Under the pieces are notes generated by a model. That model worked only from the letters and a program-made list of their open reading frames with translations. It ran no database searches and was not told where the DNA came from. Positions 8,504 through 18,800 of a DNA stretch of 36,220 nt are shown here, piece after piece (position 1 is the stretch's first letter; each line of letters opens with the position of its first letter). The position numbers and the translations under genes are program-made. This stretch comes from Burkholderiales bacterium. GTDB lineage: Bacteria > Pseudomonadota > Gammaproteobacteria > Burkholderiales > Usitatibacteraceae. Location of the stretch: positions 1 through 36,220 of the forward strand of contig JANYGV010000170.1 in the NCBI GenBank assembly GCA_025359285.1. The letters are read 5' to 3'.

Positions 8504-8884
8504 ATGATCCGTAAAACAGTATTGTCATTAATGGTGGCAGCAGGAACAATCGGCGCGGTCGTTGTGCCGTCGGTCAGTGACGCCTATGTTGATGTTCGCG
8601 TAAACGTCGCTCCACCACCGTTGCGATATGAAGTCGTCCCGCTGCCGCGCTATGGGAAAATTTGGACGCCGGGCTACTGGGATTGGCGTCAGTATCGCGG
8701 GGGCAATCATCACGTTTGGGTTGGCGGATATTGGGTGCCGGAACGTCGCGGTTATGTTTACACGCCGTACCGCTGGACTCAGCGTAATGGCTATTGGGTC
8801 TCAGAGCACGGCCGCTGGGATCGTGACGGTGATGGCGTCCCTAATCGATATGATCGCCATCCTAACAATCCTTACCGTCGGTAA
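8504..8884 (+). CDS. YXWGXW repeat-like secreted protein
   Basis: 126 aa; signal peptide; IWTPGYWDWRQYRGGNHHVWVGGYWVPERRGYVYTPYRWTQRNGYWVSEHGRWDRDGDGVPNRYD. Confidence 0.8.
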   Translation: MIRKTVLSLMVAAGTIGAVVVPSVSDAYVDVRVNVAPPPLRYEVVPLPRYGKIWTPGYWDWRQYRGGNHHVWVGGYWVPERRGYVYTPYRWTQRNGYWVSEHGRWDRDGDGVPNRYDRHPNNPYRR

Positions 8885-8925
8885 TCGCTGACTAAAGCTG
8901 TCGAATTTTCCAACTTAAATTAACC

Positions 8926-8957
8926 AAGCCCTTCCCAACCACGGGAAGGGCTTTTTA
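8926..8957. terminator. Rho-independent terminator between convergent genes
   Basis: AAGCCCTTCCC-aaccac-GGGAAGGGCTT followed by TTTATT. Confidence 0.88.
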
Positions 8958-8998
8958 TTGCCATTTGGCGGGCCATTTGACAGGCGTTCAAACGGAAT

Positions 8999-10396
8999 TT
9001 AGCCCAAAAAGCCGAGATTCGATGTTGAAAAATTTCCAATATTCGGCAGCACTAAACGCATATCCGTATCGCTAACCCCAAACCATCGCGCCATCGTCGC
9101 CGCGAATTGATCAACCGATGTAGTTGGCAGCAAACGTCCCGATCCCACCTCATCATTATTGTTAAGTCCCATGATCGGGAAAGTGCCGTAGTACTGGCGA
9201 CCTTTAACGGCACCACCCATCACAAAATGATGCGATCCCCAGCCATGATCAGAACCATCACCATTGCTGGTTAAGGTGCGGCCAAAATCGGAGGCCGTAA
9301 AGGTCGTGACTTTGTCTGCAAGTTGCAAGGAATCGATATTGGTTTGAAAGTAAGCCAGCGCAGCAGCAACTTTGGCATGAAGCACAGGTTGGTCATCGAG
9401 CTCGTTATCGTGAGTATCGAAACCACCAAGCGACACAAAGAAAACCTGGCGTTTGGCGCCGAGCGCATTTCGCGATGCAATCATCCGGGCCACGATTCTG
9501 AGCTGTGCGGCAAGGCTGTTGGTGGTGAGGTCCGCAGAAAGCGGAAAATCAGGCGCGCTCAGCAAGGCCGCAGACAAGCTCGCATCAGCATCAATGGATC
9601 GCGCCGTGGTATCGGCTAAATCCTGTGAAAAATAGCTCCCTCCGCCAGTGGTAATAATGTTTTTGAGCGTGGCGCTGGCGCTGGCGGAACCGAATAGCGA
9701 GCCTTTAATGCCAGATATCGGCACCGAACCCGACGTGCTCACCTGATATGCCGCAACGTTTTGTCCCGCCAGAAACACCGCGCTACCCGAAACCGAATTG
9801 CAAGTAAAAATCGCGCTGGCGTTCTGCGAGGCAAACAAATCCCCCATGCGACCGCCCCAACCATAACGGGCACCTTCCGGCGCGCTCGCTTGCCACACCG
9901 ATTGCTGATCATTGTGGGAGAAAAGTTTGGGCGGCAACGGCACCGACAAATTCGTATATTGGGTTTTGGTGGTAGGTACAATGAGCGGACCGACGTTAGC
10001 CACGATCGCTAATTTGCCCGCATCCCAAATTGTTTTTAGCGGCATTAATTCTTTAGCCAGACCAAACTGACGGCCTGCATTTGATCCCGTCAGCGCCACC
10101 GATGGCGTGAGCGGCACGATATCCGCCAGCGCACGGGCAATGGTAGAGCGTGCTCCTGTGTAAGCCGCATACGAGGCGCTGTCGACGGGAATAACGGTGT
10201 TGTTGTGATCGTTGGCACCATAAAAAAATACGCATACAAGCGCACGATAATCCGTCGCGGTTTGCGCTGCGGCAGCGCCGATCCCGGCAAGATTCAATGC
10301 GAATGGTGCGGCGGTACCGGCAACCGATAATTTTGCTGCCGTGCGCAGAAACTCGCGGCGCGATTCATTACCTGTTTTAACGACAATATTTTTCAT
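8999..10396 (-). CDS. DUF1501 family protein with Tat-type signal
   Basis: 465 aa; ESRREFLRTAAKLSVAG twin-arginine start; ALVCVFFYGANDHNNTVIP...FSHNDQQSVWQ...GWGGRMGD...GGFDTHDNE...TFTASDFGRTLTSNGDGSDHGWGSHHFVMGGAVKG. Confidence 0.92.
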   Translation of the reverse strand: MKNIVVKTGNESRREFLRTAAKLSVAGTAAPFALNLAGIGAAAAQTATDYRALVCVFFYGANDHNNTVIPVDSASYAAYTGARSTIARALADIVPLTPSVALTGSNAGRQFGLAKELMPLKTIWDAGKLAIVANVGPLIVPTTKTQYTNLSVPLPPKLFSHNDQQSVWQASAPEGARYGWGGRMGDLFASQNASAIFTCNSVSGSAVFLAGQNVAAYQVSTSGSVPISGIKGSLFGSASASATLKNIITTGGGSYFSQDLADTTARSIDADASLSAALLSAPDFPLSADLTTNSLAAQLRIVARMIASRNALGAKRQVFFVSLGGFDTHDNELDDQPVLHAKVAAALAYFQTNIDSLQLADKVTTFTASDFGRTLTSNGDGSDHGWGSHHFVMGGAVKGRQYYGTFPIMGLNNNDEVGSGRLLPTTSVDQFAATMARWFGVSDTDMRLVLPNIGNFSTSNLGFLG

Positions 10397-10421
10397 GTTT
10401 ATCTCCAGTCAGCTCAGGTAA

Positions 10422-13001
10422 TTAATTCTGCAAAATATATTCAGGTGCCGCCATCGTCAGGTAGATCGCCAGATAGACGCGATTCTTTTTATCCGCATCA
10501 GGGTTTGCTGTACCAATCGTTACGCTGGCGACCGCATCACGTATCTGGTTACGAGCGGTGGTCGATAAGCGCCCTGCCGCGAGTAACAAATTTACACGGT
10601 CCACTAACTTGTCAGGATCGGTGGCGAGCGCAATTTCTGCGCTGTAGTCAGGCTGAATATCTCGAATACTGTTGGTGGATGTACCGATGCCAGACGAGAT
10701 ATTGGACCGCATATAGTTGAGATAGCCCGCCACCGACGTTTCGCTAGTAATTTGTGCCTCAGGCGAGACCAGACCTACAGCACCAGATTTACTATTTGGC
10801 GGAATGTAGCCGGGCCGGAAAAAGTTGAATACCGAAGGTGAACGCAGCGGCGACTGGCCGAGTTGCGCGGCTGGATCGGATGTGGTGCTGAGCAAAAAGC
10901 GTCCATCATTTGAGCGCGCATTGAATGCGCGCATCCACTGCACCAAGCGTACAACCGGCTCACGCAGTTTGCCCGAGCGAGCGGTAACATTGGCCAGGTC
11001 GCGCGCCTCGGTATCCAGCAATACCGCCTTGATAACGGCTTTCATATCACCGCGAACACCGGCGCCATTATTGTTAAACACGCTGGCCACCCTGGTCACA
11101 TAACCCGGCGACGGATTGGCTGTCACCAGCCGCTGGATCAATTGTTTACCAAAAAATGGCCCCACGTTCGGGTAATTAAACAACGCATCAAGCGCGATCC
11201 GCACATCCGCATTCGTGGTCGCTACCGCTTGCGCAGGAATCGTCAAGCCCAGGAATTGCTTTTGCGAAGTCGAATGATATTGATCGTAAGCCTGCATCGG
11301 TTTTATCTGCCGATCAGGGTCTGCGCTACCACCATAAAAACGGGTGTTTGAGGTGTCTGGTCCTGCCCAACTAATACCAGTGAAAACCTTCGCCAAGCCG
11401 CTCACATCCGCGTTCGAATATGTCTCGATCGGCTTGCCATTACCATCCAACCGGTTTGAGCCGTCAAGATTAAGCTGGTAAAGGCCGATGGTAAAAAGCT
11501 GCATAACTTCCCGCGCATAGTTCTCGTCGGGAGTACTACCGGTTGCAAGGTTTTCTTTGGCGCTTCCCAGCGTCGCCAAATACCGACCCATCATCGGCGA
11601 ATAGGTTACGGCTTCCAGCAGATCGCGATAATTGCCAAACGCCTTATTACCCAAGGTATCCATGTATTGCGCAGTACCGCGCGGGTATGCAAATGACAGA
11701 CTGCTATCAAGCGAAATTACGAATATTTCGGACAAGGCGAACGCCATGCGTTGCCGCAACTGATCATCGCCCGTTACAAAATTTTTCCAGAGACTCCAGT
11801 TAAAACTGGTTTGCCCGTTCTGCATATCGGCGGGCAAGGTCGCGAGATAAGCAACCGTGTTGGGAAGATGCAGGGTCTGCGGCTTTAAAAATTGGTTGTT
11901 CAGCCAGGCATCGGGCGTCGATGCAGCCAGCGCATCAATGTCCGCCATGCGTGGGCCAAACGTGGCTTGGGCCAGGAAACGCGATGCCTCCGCTGATTTT
12001 GCGGGGGTAGCAGTTGAGCTAACCACGCACAGATTTGTATTCCCGCCCGCCGCCGCAAACCGAGACAAGGGAAGGGATCGGTTTGCATTCGGAATCGAGT
12101 AGCTGAACGTACCAGTTTCGCCATTGGCAAAGTTGATCGAGAAAGTTCCAATCGCAACCGCCGCCGTCAAATTGGGGCCGCTGATCTGGCTAAATGGCAC
12201 GCCCGTGTTTACTTTGCTGACGCTTCCGGTAAATCGGGCAGGATTTGCATTGTCTTGTGTACCTAATCCGGTCAACCAGGAAGCGCGGCCTTGATCGTCA
12301 TAGGCATACCAGCCAAAAAATATCTGATTTCCCTGATGCGATATCTGCACACCCCAACCCCCTGCGCTCGCCCCGCCCCACCATAAATCTGTGTAGTTGG
12401 TTGCGCTGGCACGCGACGCGCCCTGCAGCGTGCAGATCGGCGCATTGGCATTGCCACTAAAATTGAATGGCTCCAGATCAGATTTGGTCTGCGTTACCGA
12501 CCCAATCGTATAGGTCAGATTCATCCGATTGGCGCTAGTCAACGTGAGCGAGCCAATACCCGATTTGGTAATGACGGGATTTGCACTGGTGATGATTTGC
12601 GCAAACGGCAAACCCGTTCCCGAAATTAAATCGCCCGCGCAGACGTTCCCCGCAAACGCACAATCCAGCGTATGCCAAACCGGCACACTTTGGTCGCTGA
12701 ACGTATACCAAATTGCGAAAGTACGGGTGCCTTGTTGCTGAACGCTGAGGCCCCAGCCTGACTCGGTAGGCTTCCACCAGAAACCAACCTGATTGGCGGA
12801 CTGGGCAAACGCGGTTGCACTTGCCGTCAGCAGTGTTATCAACATCAAACCTGATATTAATAGCCCGGTTAACGCAACGAAAGTAGCACGTGTTGGCCGG
12901 TAGGTCGTTAAATTTCTGTGCCGTCTGTGTAAAGTGCTGTCCACCTTGTCGGGGCTTATTCGATCTGCGGGCCCGATAAAATCCGAGTGTTTAAAAAACA
13001 T
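10422..13001 (-). CDS. DUF1800 family protein with N-terminal tandem W-rich domains
   Basis: SAEASRFLAQATFGPRMADIDALA...QLRQRMAFALSEIFVIS...YYREVMQLFTIGLYQLN-type core (here ENYAREVMQLFTIGLYQL); ATG at 13001 (MFFKHSDF) with a GAGGTG ribosome-binding site preferred over the longer ORF start. Confidence 0.9.
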   Translation of the reverse strand: MFFKHSDFIGPADRISPDKVDSTLHRRHRNLTTYRPTRATFVALTGLLISGLMLITLLTASATAFAQSANQVGFWWKPTESGWGLSVQQQGTRTFAIWYTFSDQSVPVWHTLDCAFAGNVCAGDLISGTGLPFAQIITSANPVITKSGIGSLTLTSANRMNLTYTIGSVTQTKSDLEPFNFSGNANAPICTLQGASRASATNYTDLWWGGASAGGWGVQISHQGNQIFFGWYAYDDQGRASWLTGLGTQDNANPARFTGSVSKVNTGVPFSQISGPNLTAAVAIGTFSINFANGETGTFSYSIPNANRSLPLSRFAAAGGNTNLCVVSSTATPAKSAEASRFLAQATFGPRMADIDALAASTPDAWLNNQFLKPQTLHLPNTVAYLATLPADMQNGQTSFNWSLWKNFVTGDDQLRQRMAFALSEIFVISLDSSLSFAYPRGTAQYMDTLGNKAFGNYRDLLEAVTYSPMMGRYLATLGSAKENLATGSTPDENYAREVMQLFTIGLYQLNLDGSNRLDGNGKPIETYSNADVSGLAKVFTGISWAGPDTSNTRFYGGSADPDRQIKPMQAYDQYHSTSQKQFLGLTIPAQAVATTNADVRIALDALFNYPNVGPFFGKQLIQRLVTANPSPGYVTRVASVFNNNGAGVRGDMKAVIKAVLLDTEARDLANVTARSGKLREPVVRLVQWMRAFNARSNDGRFLLSTTSDPAAQLGQSPLRSPSVFNFFRPGYIPPNSKSGAVGLVSPEAQITSETSVAGYLNYMRSNISSGIGTSTNSIRDIQPDYSAEIALATDPDKLVDRVNLLLAAGRLSTTARNQIRDAVASVTIGTANPDADKKNRVYLAIYLTMAAPEYILQN

Positions 13002-13206
13002 GGCGACACCTCTTTTATTTAACTTTATTAGAATAAATAGACAGTATTCGAACTTTAACGCACGAGGTCGTAAAAAGACGGACAAAAGGTGTAACGAGAT
13101 ACTAGCGCGCGTAACAAATTGCCACCAACATGCGAACCGGCTTACTTTGTTTACGCTGATACCTCGCCCTATTCCTTTAAGATTTGATCGTTTCGCCGTT
13201 GTGGTC

Positions 13207-14499
13207 TTACAGCGGAGCAGGCTTCCGGTAAATCACGCCGTCGCGCATCACAAACTGCATTTTGCTCATCACCGAAATATCTTTGGATGGATCGCCCGGC
13301 GCGGCAACAATATCGGCGAGTTTGCCGATTTCTAAGGTACCGATGTCACGCTCTAGTCCCATCACCATGGCACCATACAAGGTCGCCGCACGAATCGCTT
13401 CCAGCGGCGGCATGCCCGCTTCAACCATGTACTCGAACTCTTTCGCGTTATCGCCATGCGGCGCGACTCCTTGGTCAGTGCCGAATGCAATCTTGACACC
13501 CGCCTTGTGTGCGCGCGTGAACATGCTCTGAATTTGCGGGCCGATCGTAGCGGCTTTGATGCGAATCATCTCGGGAAAATAACCGGCTTGCTTTGCTTTA
13601 TCGGCTACAAAGCGTCCTGCCGAAATCGTCGTCACCAGCCACGTGCCCCGCGCCTTCATGAGCTGGATCGCCTCTTCATCCATATAGGTGCCATGTTCGA
13701 TGGTTTGCACGCCCGCGCGAATCGCCCGCTTAATGCCGTCCGCACCGTGCGCATGTGTGGCCACCGGATAACCGTAATCTTTCGCCGTTGTTACAATCGC
13801 GGCAAGCTCTTCATCCGCCAGCAATGGCGCATCACCACTTTTGGCGAGCGACAGCACGCCGCCAGTGGTCGATATTTTGATCAGATCAAAACCTTCCTTG
13901 TAGCGCTGGCGAACCGCGCGGCGGGCCTCGTCTGCGCCACTGATAATGCCGCGATCAGCGCCGGGGTTGCCCATTAAATCGATACGCAGACCATTGGTTG
14001 GGTCACCGTGACCGCCCGTAGATGTGATCATGCCAGCGGCCTGAACGCGAGGCCCTTTGGCGAGGCCCTGATTGATTGCGTTGCGCAACGCCACGCCCAC
14101 GCCGGGCGGACTGCCAAGATCGCGCACCGAGGTAAAACCTGCCATTAATGTTTTTTCCGCATTGCCAACCGCCCGTACCGCATAGTCGGCAGGATTAAAT
14201 GAAAAGCCCTCGACAGTCGCATTCGGCGTAAGTGAAAATGCCAAATGAACATGCAAATCAATCAGGCCGGGCATGCAGGTCTGGTTGCGCAGATCAACGA
14301 TGTTTGCATCGGCCACGGTGATGTAGCCACGCTCAATCCTTGCGATGCGTTTATCTTCAACCACAATCGTGCGCTCCGACAGAACTTCCAGTGTGCGCAC
14401 ATCAATCATCCGGCCACATTGAAGCACCGTCGTTGCAGCGTCCGCCAGACTGGCTGCGCACGATAATAAGCAAATAAAAATTAACGAAATACGCCTCAT
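13207..14499 (-). CDS. Secreted amidohydrolase family protein (imidazolonepropionase-like)
   Basis: MRRISLIFICLLSCAASLADA signal; CMPGLIDLHVHLAF, GFTSVRDLGSPPGVG, ATHAHGADGIKRAIRAGVQTIEHG, AFGTDQGVAPHG. Confidence 0.92.
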   Translation of the reverse strand: MRRISLIFICLLSCAASLADAATTVLQCGRMIDVRTLEVLSERTIVVEDKRIARIERGYITVADANIVDLRNQTCMPGLIDLHVHLAFSLTPNATVEGFSFNPADYAVRAVGNAEKTLMAGFTSVRDLGSPPGVGVALRNAINQGLAKGPRVQAAGMITSTGGHGDPTNGLRIDLMGNPGADRGIISGADEARRAVRQRYKEGFDLIKISTTGGVLSLAKSGDAPLLADEELAAIVTTAKDYGYPVATHAHGADGIKRAIRAGVQTIEHGTYMDEEAIQLMKARGTWLVTTISAGRFVADKAKQAGYFPEMIRIKAATIGPQIQSMFTRAHKAGVKIAFGTDQGVAPHGDNAKEFEYMVEAGMPPLEAIRAATLYGAMVMGLERDIGTLEIGKLADIVAAPGDPSKDISVMSKMQFVMRDGVIYRKPAPL

Positions 14500-14678
14500 A
14501 TGCCACTCCCCTATGATTAAAAATGTTGTCGCATCAGCACGATGCACATTCGGCGCAAAAACTTAAACCCTAATAACGACGGGCATCTACAACCATTTAT
14601 GCTTAAAAATGCTTGCCATTGCTAGTGTTTGCAAAAATGTTATTGCATATCGGCGTATTCGCCCGAGCATTGTTACGG

Positions 14679-15467
14679 CTATTTCTTCTTGAAAATGACC
14701 ACATGCTGCCACGGCAAAGTACTGGCGGTACGTTCCCAAATCAGCGAATGGGTTAGCGCCTCCTGCTTTACCTGCGCCTCGGTCATTTTGTGCACTTCTT
14801 TGATGGGAACGCGCTGATCCTCCGCGCGATATTCCACAAATACGATACGACCACCTGGCTTAAGCGCGCTGATGATTGAGTCGATCACCTCATGCGGGAA
14901 TTCGAGCTCGTGATACACATCCACCATGATCGCGAGATCAATTGACTGCGCTACAAGCTTTACGTCGTTCACGCTGCTCAGCACCGGTTTGATATTTGAA
15001 AATTCAGCACGTGCGGCGACGTCTTTCAGCATCGAGACCATTTGGGACTGTACATCCACCGCATAAACAACACCTTTTGGCCCCACCATCTTCGACATTA
15101 GTCTTGAGTAATAGCCGGTCCCTGCACCAATATCGGCCACCGCCATCCCAGCTTGCAAATTGAGCTCGGGTAACAATAAATCGGGGCGCTCTTCACGCCC
15201 ACGCTCCTCGCGTTCCAACCAAGCCGCGCCCTGCCATCCCATCACGCCCGCAATTTCGCGCCCCATATAAACTTTGCCAATGCCATCCACACTGGGCGTG
15301 GTTTTTTTGTAAGCCCCGATCGGTGATTTCTCGATATCGGCTACCGTCTTGCCGGATATAGGCGCAGCATCGCTGCACGCAGTCAACATTAATGCTAACA
15401 ATAGCGACGGCAGGGCCGATCCATAAACAAGCTGGCGAAATTTAAAATTCAAATCAAAACTCGACAT
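14679..15467 (-). CDS. SAM-dependent methyltransferase-like protein with lipoprotein signal
   Basis: Lipobox LMLTAC; motif I VADIGAGTGYYSRLMSK; VYAVDVQSQMVSML; IDLAIMVDVYHELE; LKPGGRIVFVEYRAED. Confidence 0.87.
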   Translation of the reverse strand: MSSFDLNFKFRQLVYGSALPSLLLALMLTACSDAAPISGKTVADIEKSPIGAYKKTTPSVDGIGKVYMGREIAGVMGWQGAAWLEREERGREERPDLLLPELNLQAGMAVADIGAGTGYYSRLMSKMVGPKGVVYAVDVQSQMVSMLKDVAARAEFSNIKPVLSSVNDVKLVAQSIDLAIMVDVYHELEFPHEVIDSIISALKPGGRIVFVEYRAEDQRVPIKEVHKMTEAQVKQEALTHSLIWERTASTLPWQHVVIFKKK

Positions 15468-15650
15468 AGTTAACTCACTTGCTATTTAAGTTCACGTATT
15501 CTAAAGCGTACCAAACCTGCGATCAGAAGATAATTAGCATTGGTAATAGCTTGACTGCCGCTGATGACTTTGTAAAATTTGAGTTAGTGCGCGTATTTCG
15601 GTTATCACAGAAACTTTATCGCACACTAGACATATTAAGCGTGTTCAAAA

Positions 15651-15675
15651 AACCCATATTGTGAATATTTGGGTT
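15651..15675. repeat. Inverted repeat upstream of RND operon
   Basis: AACCCATATT-gtg-AATATTTGGGTT, imperfect hairpin with a 2-nt bulge. Confidence 0.5.
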
Positions 15676-15844
15676 AGCCTCGATTTTATTTCCTGGCCGC
15701 GTTCTTGCTCTCGAATTCCGACGAAATGTTTGCGAGTAATTGTAAAAATATCAGCGTCAAAAAATAGTTATTCTCTGGCACATCACCGCACTCGAACCAA
15801 TCTCCCGCCGCACCGTTTTAGTCGATCTGAATGGATTTCAATAG

Positions 15845-18800
15845 ATGTGGATTGTAAGCATCGCCTTGCGCAGGCCCTACACCTTCATTGTCATGGCGCT
15901 GCTGATTTTCCTTTCTGCGCCGCTGGTTCTTATGCGCATGGCGACGGATATCTTTCCAGAAATCAATATTCCCGTCATCAGCATTATCTGGAACTACACG
16001 GGACTATCTGCGCAGGAAATGGGACAGCGGATCACGGCGACCAATGAGCGCGTCCTGACCACGACCGTTAACGATATTGAACATATCGAATCGCAATCGC
16101 TGTCCGGCGTGGCCGTGATTAAGGTATTTTTTCAGCCGGGCGCCAATATCCCGACGGCAATCGCGCAAATTGCGGCAATAGAACAATCGGTACAACGCCA
16201 GTTACCGCCCGGCATCACCCCGCCGCTGGTTATCAAATATTCGGCATCCAGCATTCCTGTCATTCAGCTTGGCGTATCGAGCGATGTGCAATCTGAGCAA
16301 AGCTTGTTTGATATCGCGCTTAATTCTGTCCGCAATAAACTGGTCACGATTCCCGGCGTGGCGATCCCGTTTCCCTATGGCGGAAAAAACCGTGTGGTGT
16401 CTGTCGATCTTGATCCCAAGGCGTTGCAGGCGAAAGGCTTGTCGCCGATTGATGTGGTCAATGCGATCAATGTGCAGAATCTGATTCTGCCCGGCGGAAC
16501 CGTCAAATTAGGGGCAACCGAATTTTCTGTGAATCTGAATGGTTCACCCCGGGTCATTGACGAACTCAACGATATTCCCGTGCGCACACAAAACGGCGCA
16601 ACTATTTCACTGGGCGAGGTAGCACATGTACGCGATGGCTTTTCGCCACAGACAAACGTGGCCCGTCAGGACGGTAAGCGCGGGGTACTGCTGTCGGTAC
16701 TCAAAAACGGGGGTGCATCCAGCCTCCAAATTGTGGAGTCCTTGCGTGCTCAGCTTAAAGATATTTCAGCGAGCCTGTCGTCTGATATAAACGTGAAGCC
16801 GATTTTTGATCAGTCCGTTTTTATCAAGGCGGCCATTACCGGCGTGGTGCATGAAGGGCTGATTGCGGCCTGCCTGACCGCCGCGATGATCTTGCTGTTC
16901 CTAGGCAACTGGCGCACCACTTGCATTATCGCGATCTCAATACCACTGTCGGTGCTGGCTTCACTGCTGATGCTGTACGCGCTTGGCGAGACTATTAACA
17001 TCATGACCCTCGGCGGGCTGGCTCTCGCGGTCGGTATTCTGGTCGATGATGCAACGGTTACGATCGAAAATATTGAGCGCTATCTGCATCTTGGACATGA
17101 TTTGGAGACGTCGATTCTCGAGGGCGCAGGCGAGATTGCGATCCCCGCGCTGGTATCAACTTTGTGTATCTGTATCGTCTTTGTCCCGATGTTTTTTCTC
17201 ACGGGCGTCGCGCGGTTCTTGTTTGTCCCGCTGGCCGAGGCTGTTATGTTCGCGATGGTGGCGTCGTATATTCTGTCGCGAACGTTAGTGCCGACACTGG
17301 TGATGTTGTTCATGAAAAATGCAGCGCACGCGAGTGCAGAAGCGCGGCCCGACCTTTTGCAGCGGGTTTATCGGCGTTTTGACGCCAATTTTGAAAAGCT
17401 TCGCGGCGGCTATATTGTGGTTCTGAGCGCACTGCTGCCGCGCCGTGGCCGTTATGCCGCGTTTTTTCTCACTTTTTGTGTGGCCTCGTGCGGCCTTTAT
17501 TTTGTTCTTGGGCGGGATTTTTTTCCGAGCGTCGATGCGGGCCTTATCCGCCTGCACTTCCGCGCGCCCACTGGCACGCGAATTGAAGAGACCGCGCGCA
17601 TGGCGGATGAAATCCAAGCCGTCATTCGTCAAACCATTCCTGCCCATGAATTAGCGACCGTTCTCGACAACCTCGGCCTGCCATTTAGCGGTATCAATCT
17701 TTCCTATAGCAACGCGGGCACGATTGGCGCTTTCGATGGCGAAATTCTGATCGGCCTGACCGCAGAACACGCGGCCACCAACGGCTACATCGAAGCTTTG
17801 CGGCGTGACCTCCCCAAACAATTCCCCGGCCTCGAGTTTTTCTTTCAACCCGCCGATGTCGTTACCCAAATTCTGAATTTTGGCTTACCCGCAGCCATTG
17901 ATGTGCAGTTCGCGGGTAACAATATTCGCGACAACTTTGCCCTGGCCACCGACCTGCAAAAAACACTTCAGCAAATTCCCGGTGCCGTCGATGTGCACAT
18001 CCAGCAGCGCCAAAATCAACCTGCGCTACAACTGAATATGGATCGCAATCGCCTGCAGCAAAACGGATTAAGCGCCGCCAATGTGGCGCAGAGCGTGTTG
18101 ATTCCGCTGTCAGGCAGCAGCCAGACTGCGCCTGCATTCTGGCTCAATCCACAAAACGGCATTGCCTATAATATTTCTGTGCAGACACCGCAGTATCAGA
18201 TGGATTCTGTCGATGCGATGCTGCAAATCCCGGTCGGCAATGGCACCGTCGGTAGCCCGACGCAGCTGCTGAGCAACGTTGTCCAGCTAAGCTCGGGCCG
18301 CGAACAGGCCGTGGTTTCACGTTTCAACATTGAGCCCGTGGTCGATATTTACGTCAGCGTGAGCGGCCGCGATCTGGGCGCCGTCGCCAACGATGTGGAG
18401 CGCGCTATCGATGTCATTCGACCCAAGCTGGGCAAAGGTGCGAAGGTCACGATGCGCGGACAAGTGCAAACCATGAAATCGTCTTTTATCGGCTTGGGCG
18501 TGGGTTTACTCATGGCCATCGCATTGGTTTATTTGCTGATTGTGGTGAATTTCCAGTCATGGCTTGACCCGCTGATTATCATTTCGGCATTGCCTGCGGC
18601 TATTGCGGGCATTGCTTGGATGTTGTTCCTCACCGGCACCACGCTGAGCGTGCCTGCGCTCACGGGGGCCATTATGACGATGGGTGTTGCCACCGCAAAC
18701 AGCATCCTGATGGTGTCATTCGCTCGTCAACGTTTGGACGCGGGCGAGCTGCCACTCTCGGCCGCACTCGAGGCAGGTGCAACCCGTCTGCGTCCGGTAT

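Noticed and set aside
13002-13085. Extended N-terminus of the DUF1800 ORF
   Set aside because: Internal ATG at 13001 has a good ribosome-binding site and leads into a normal signal/membrane segment.
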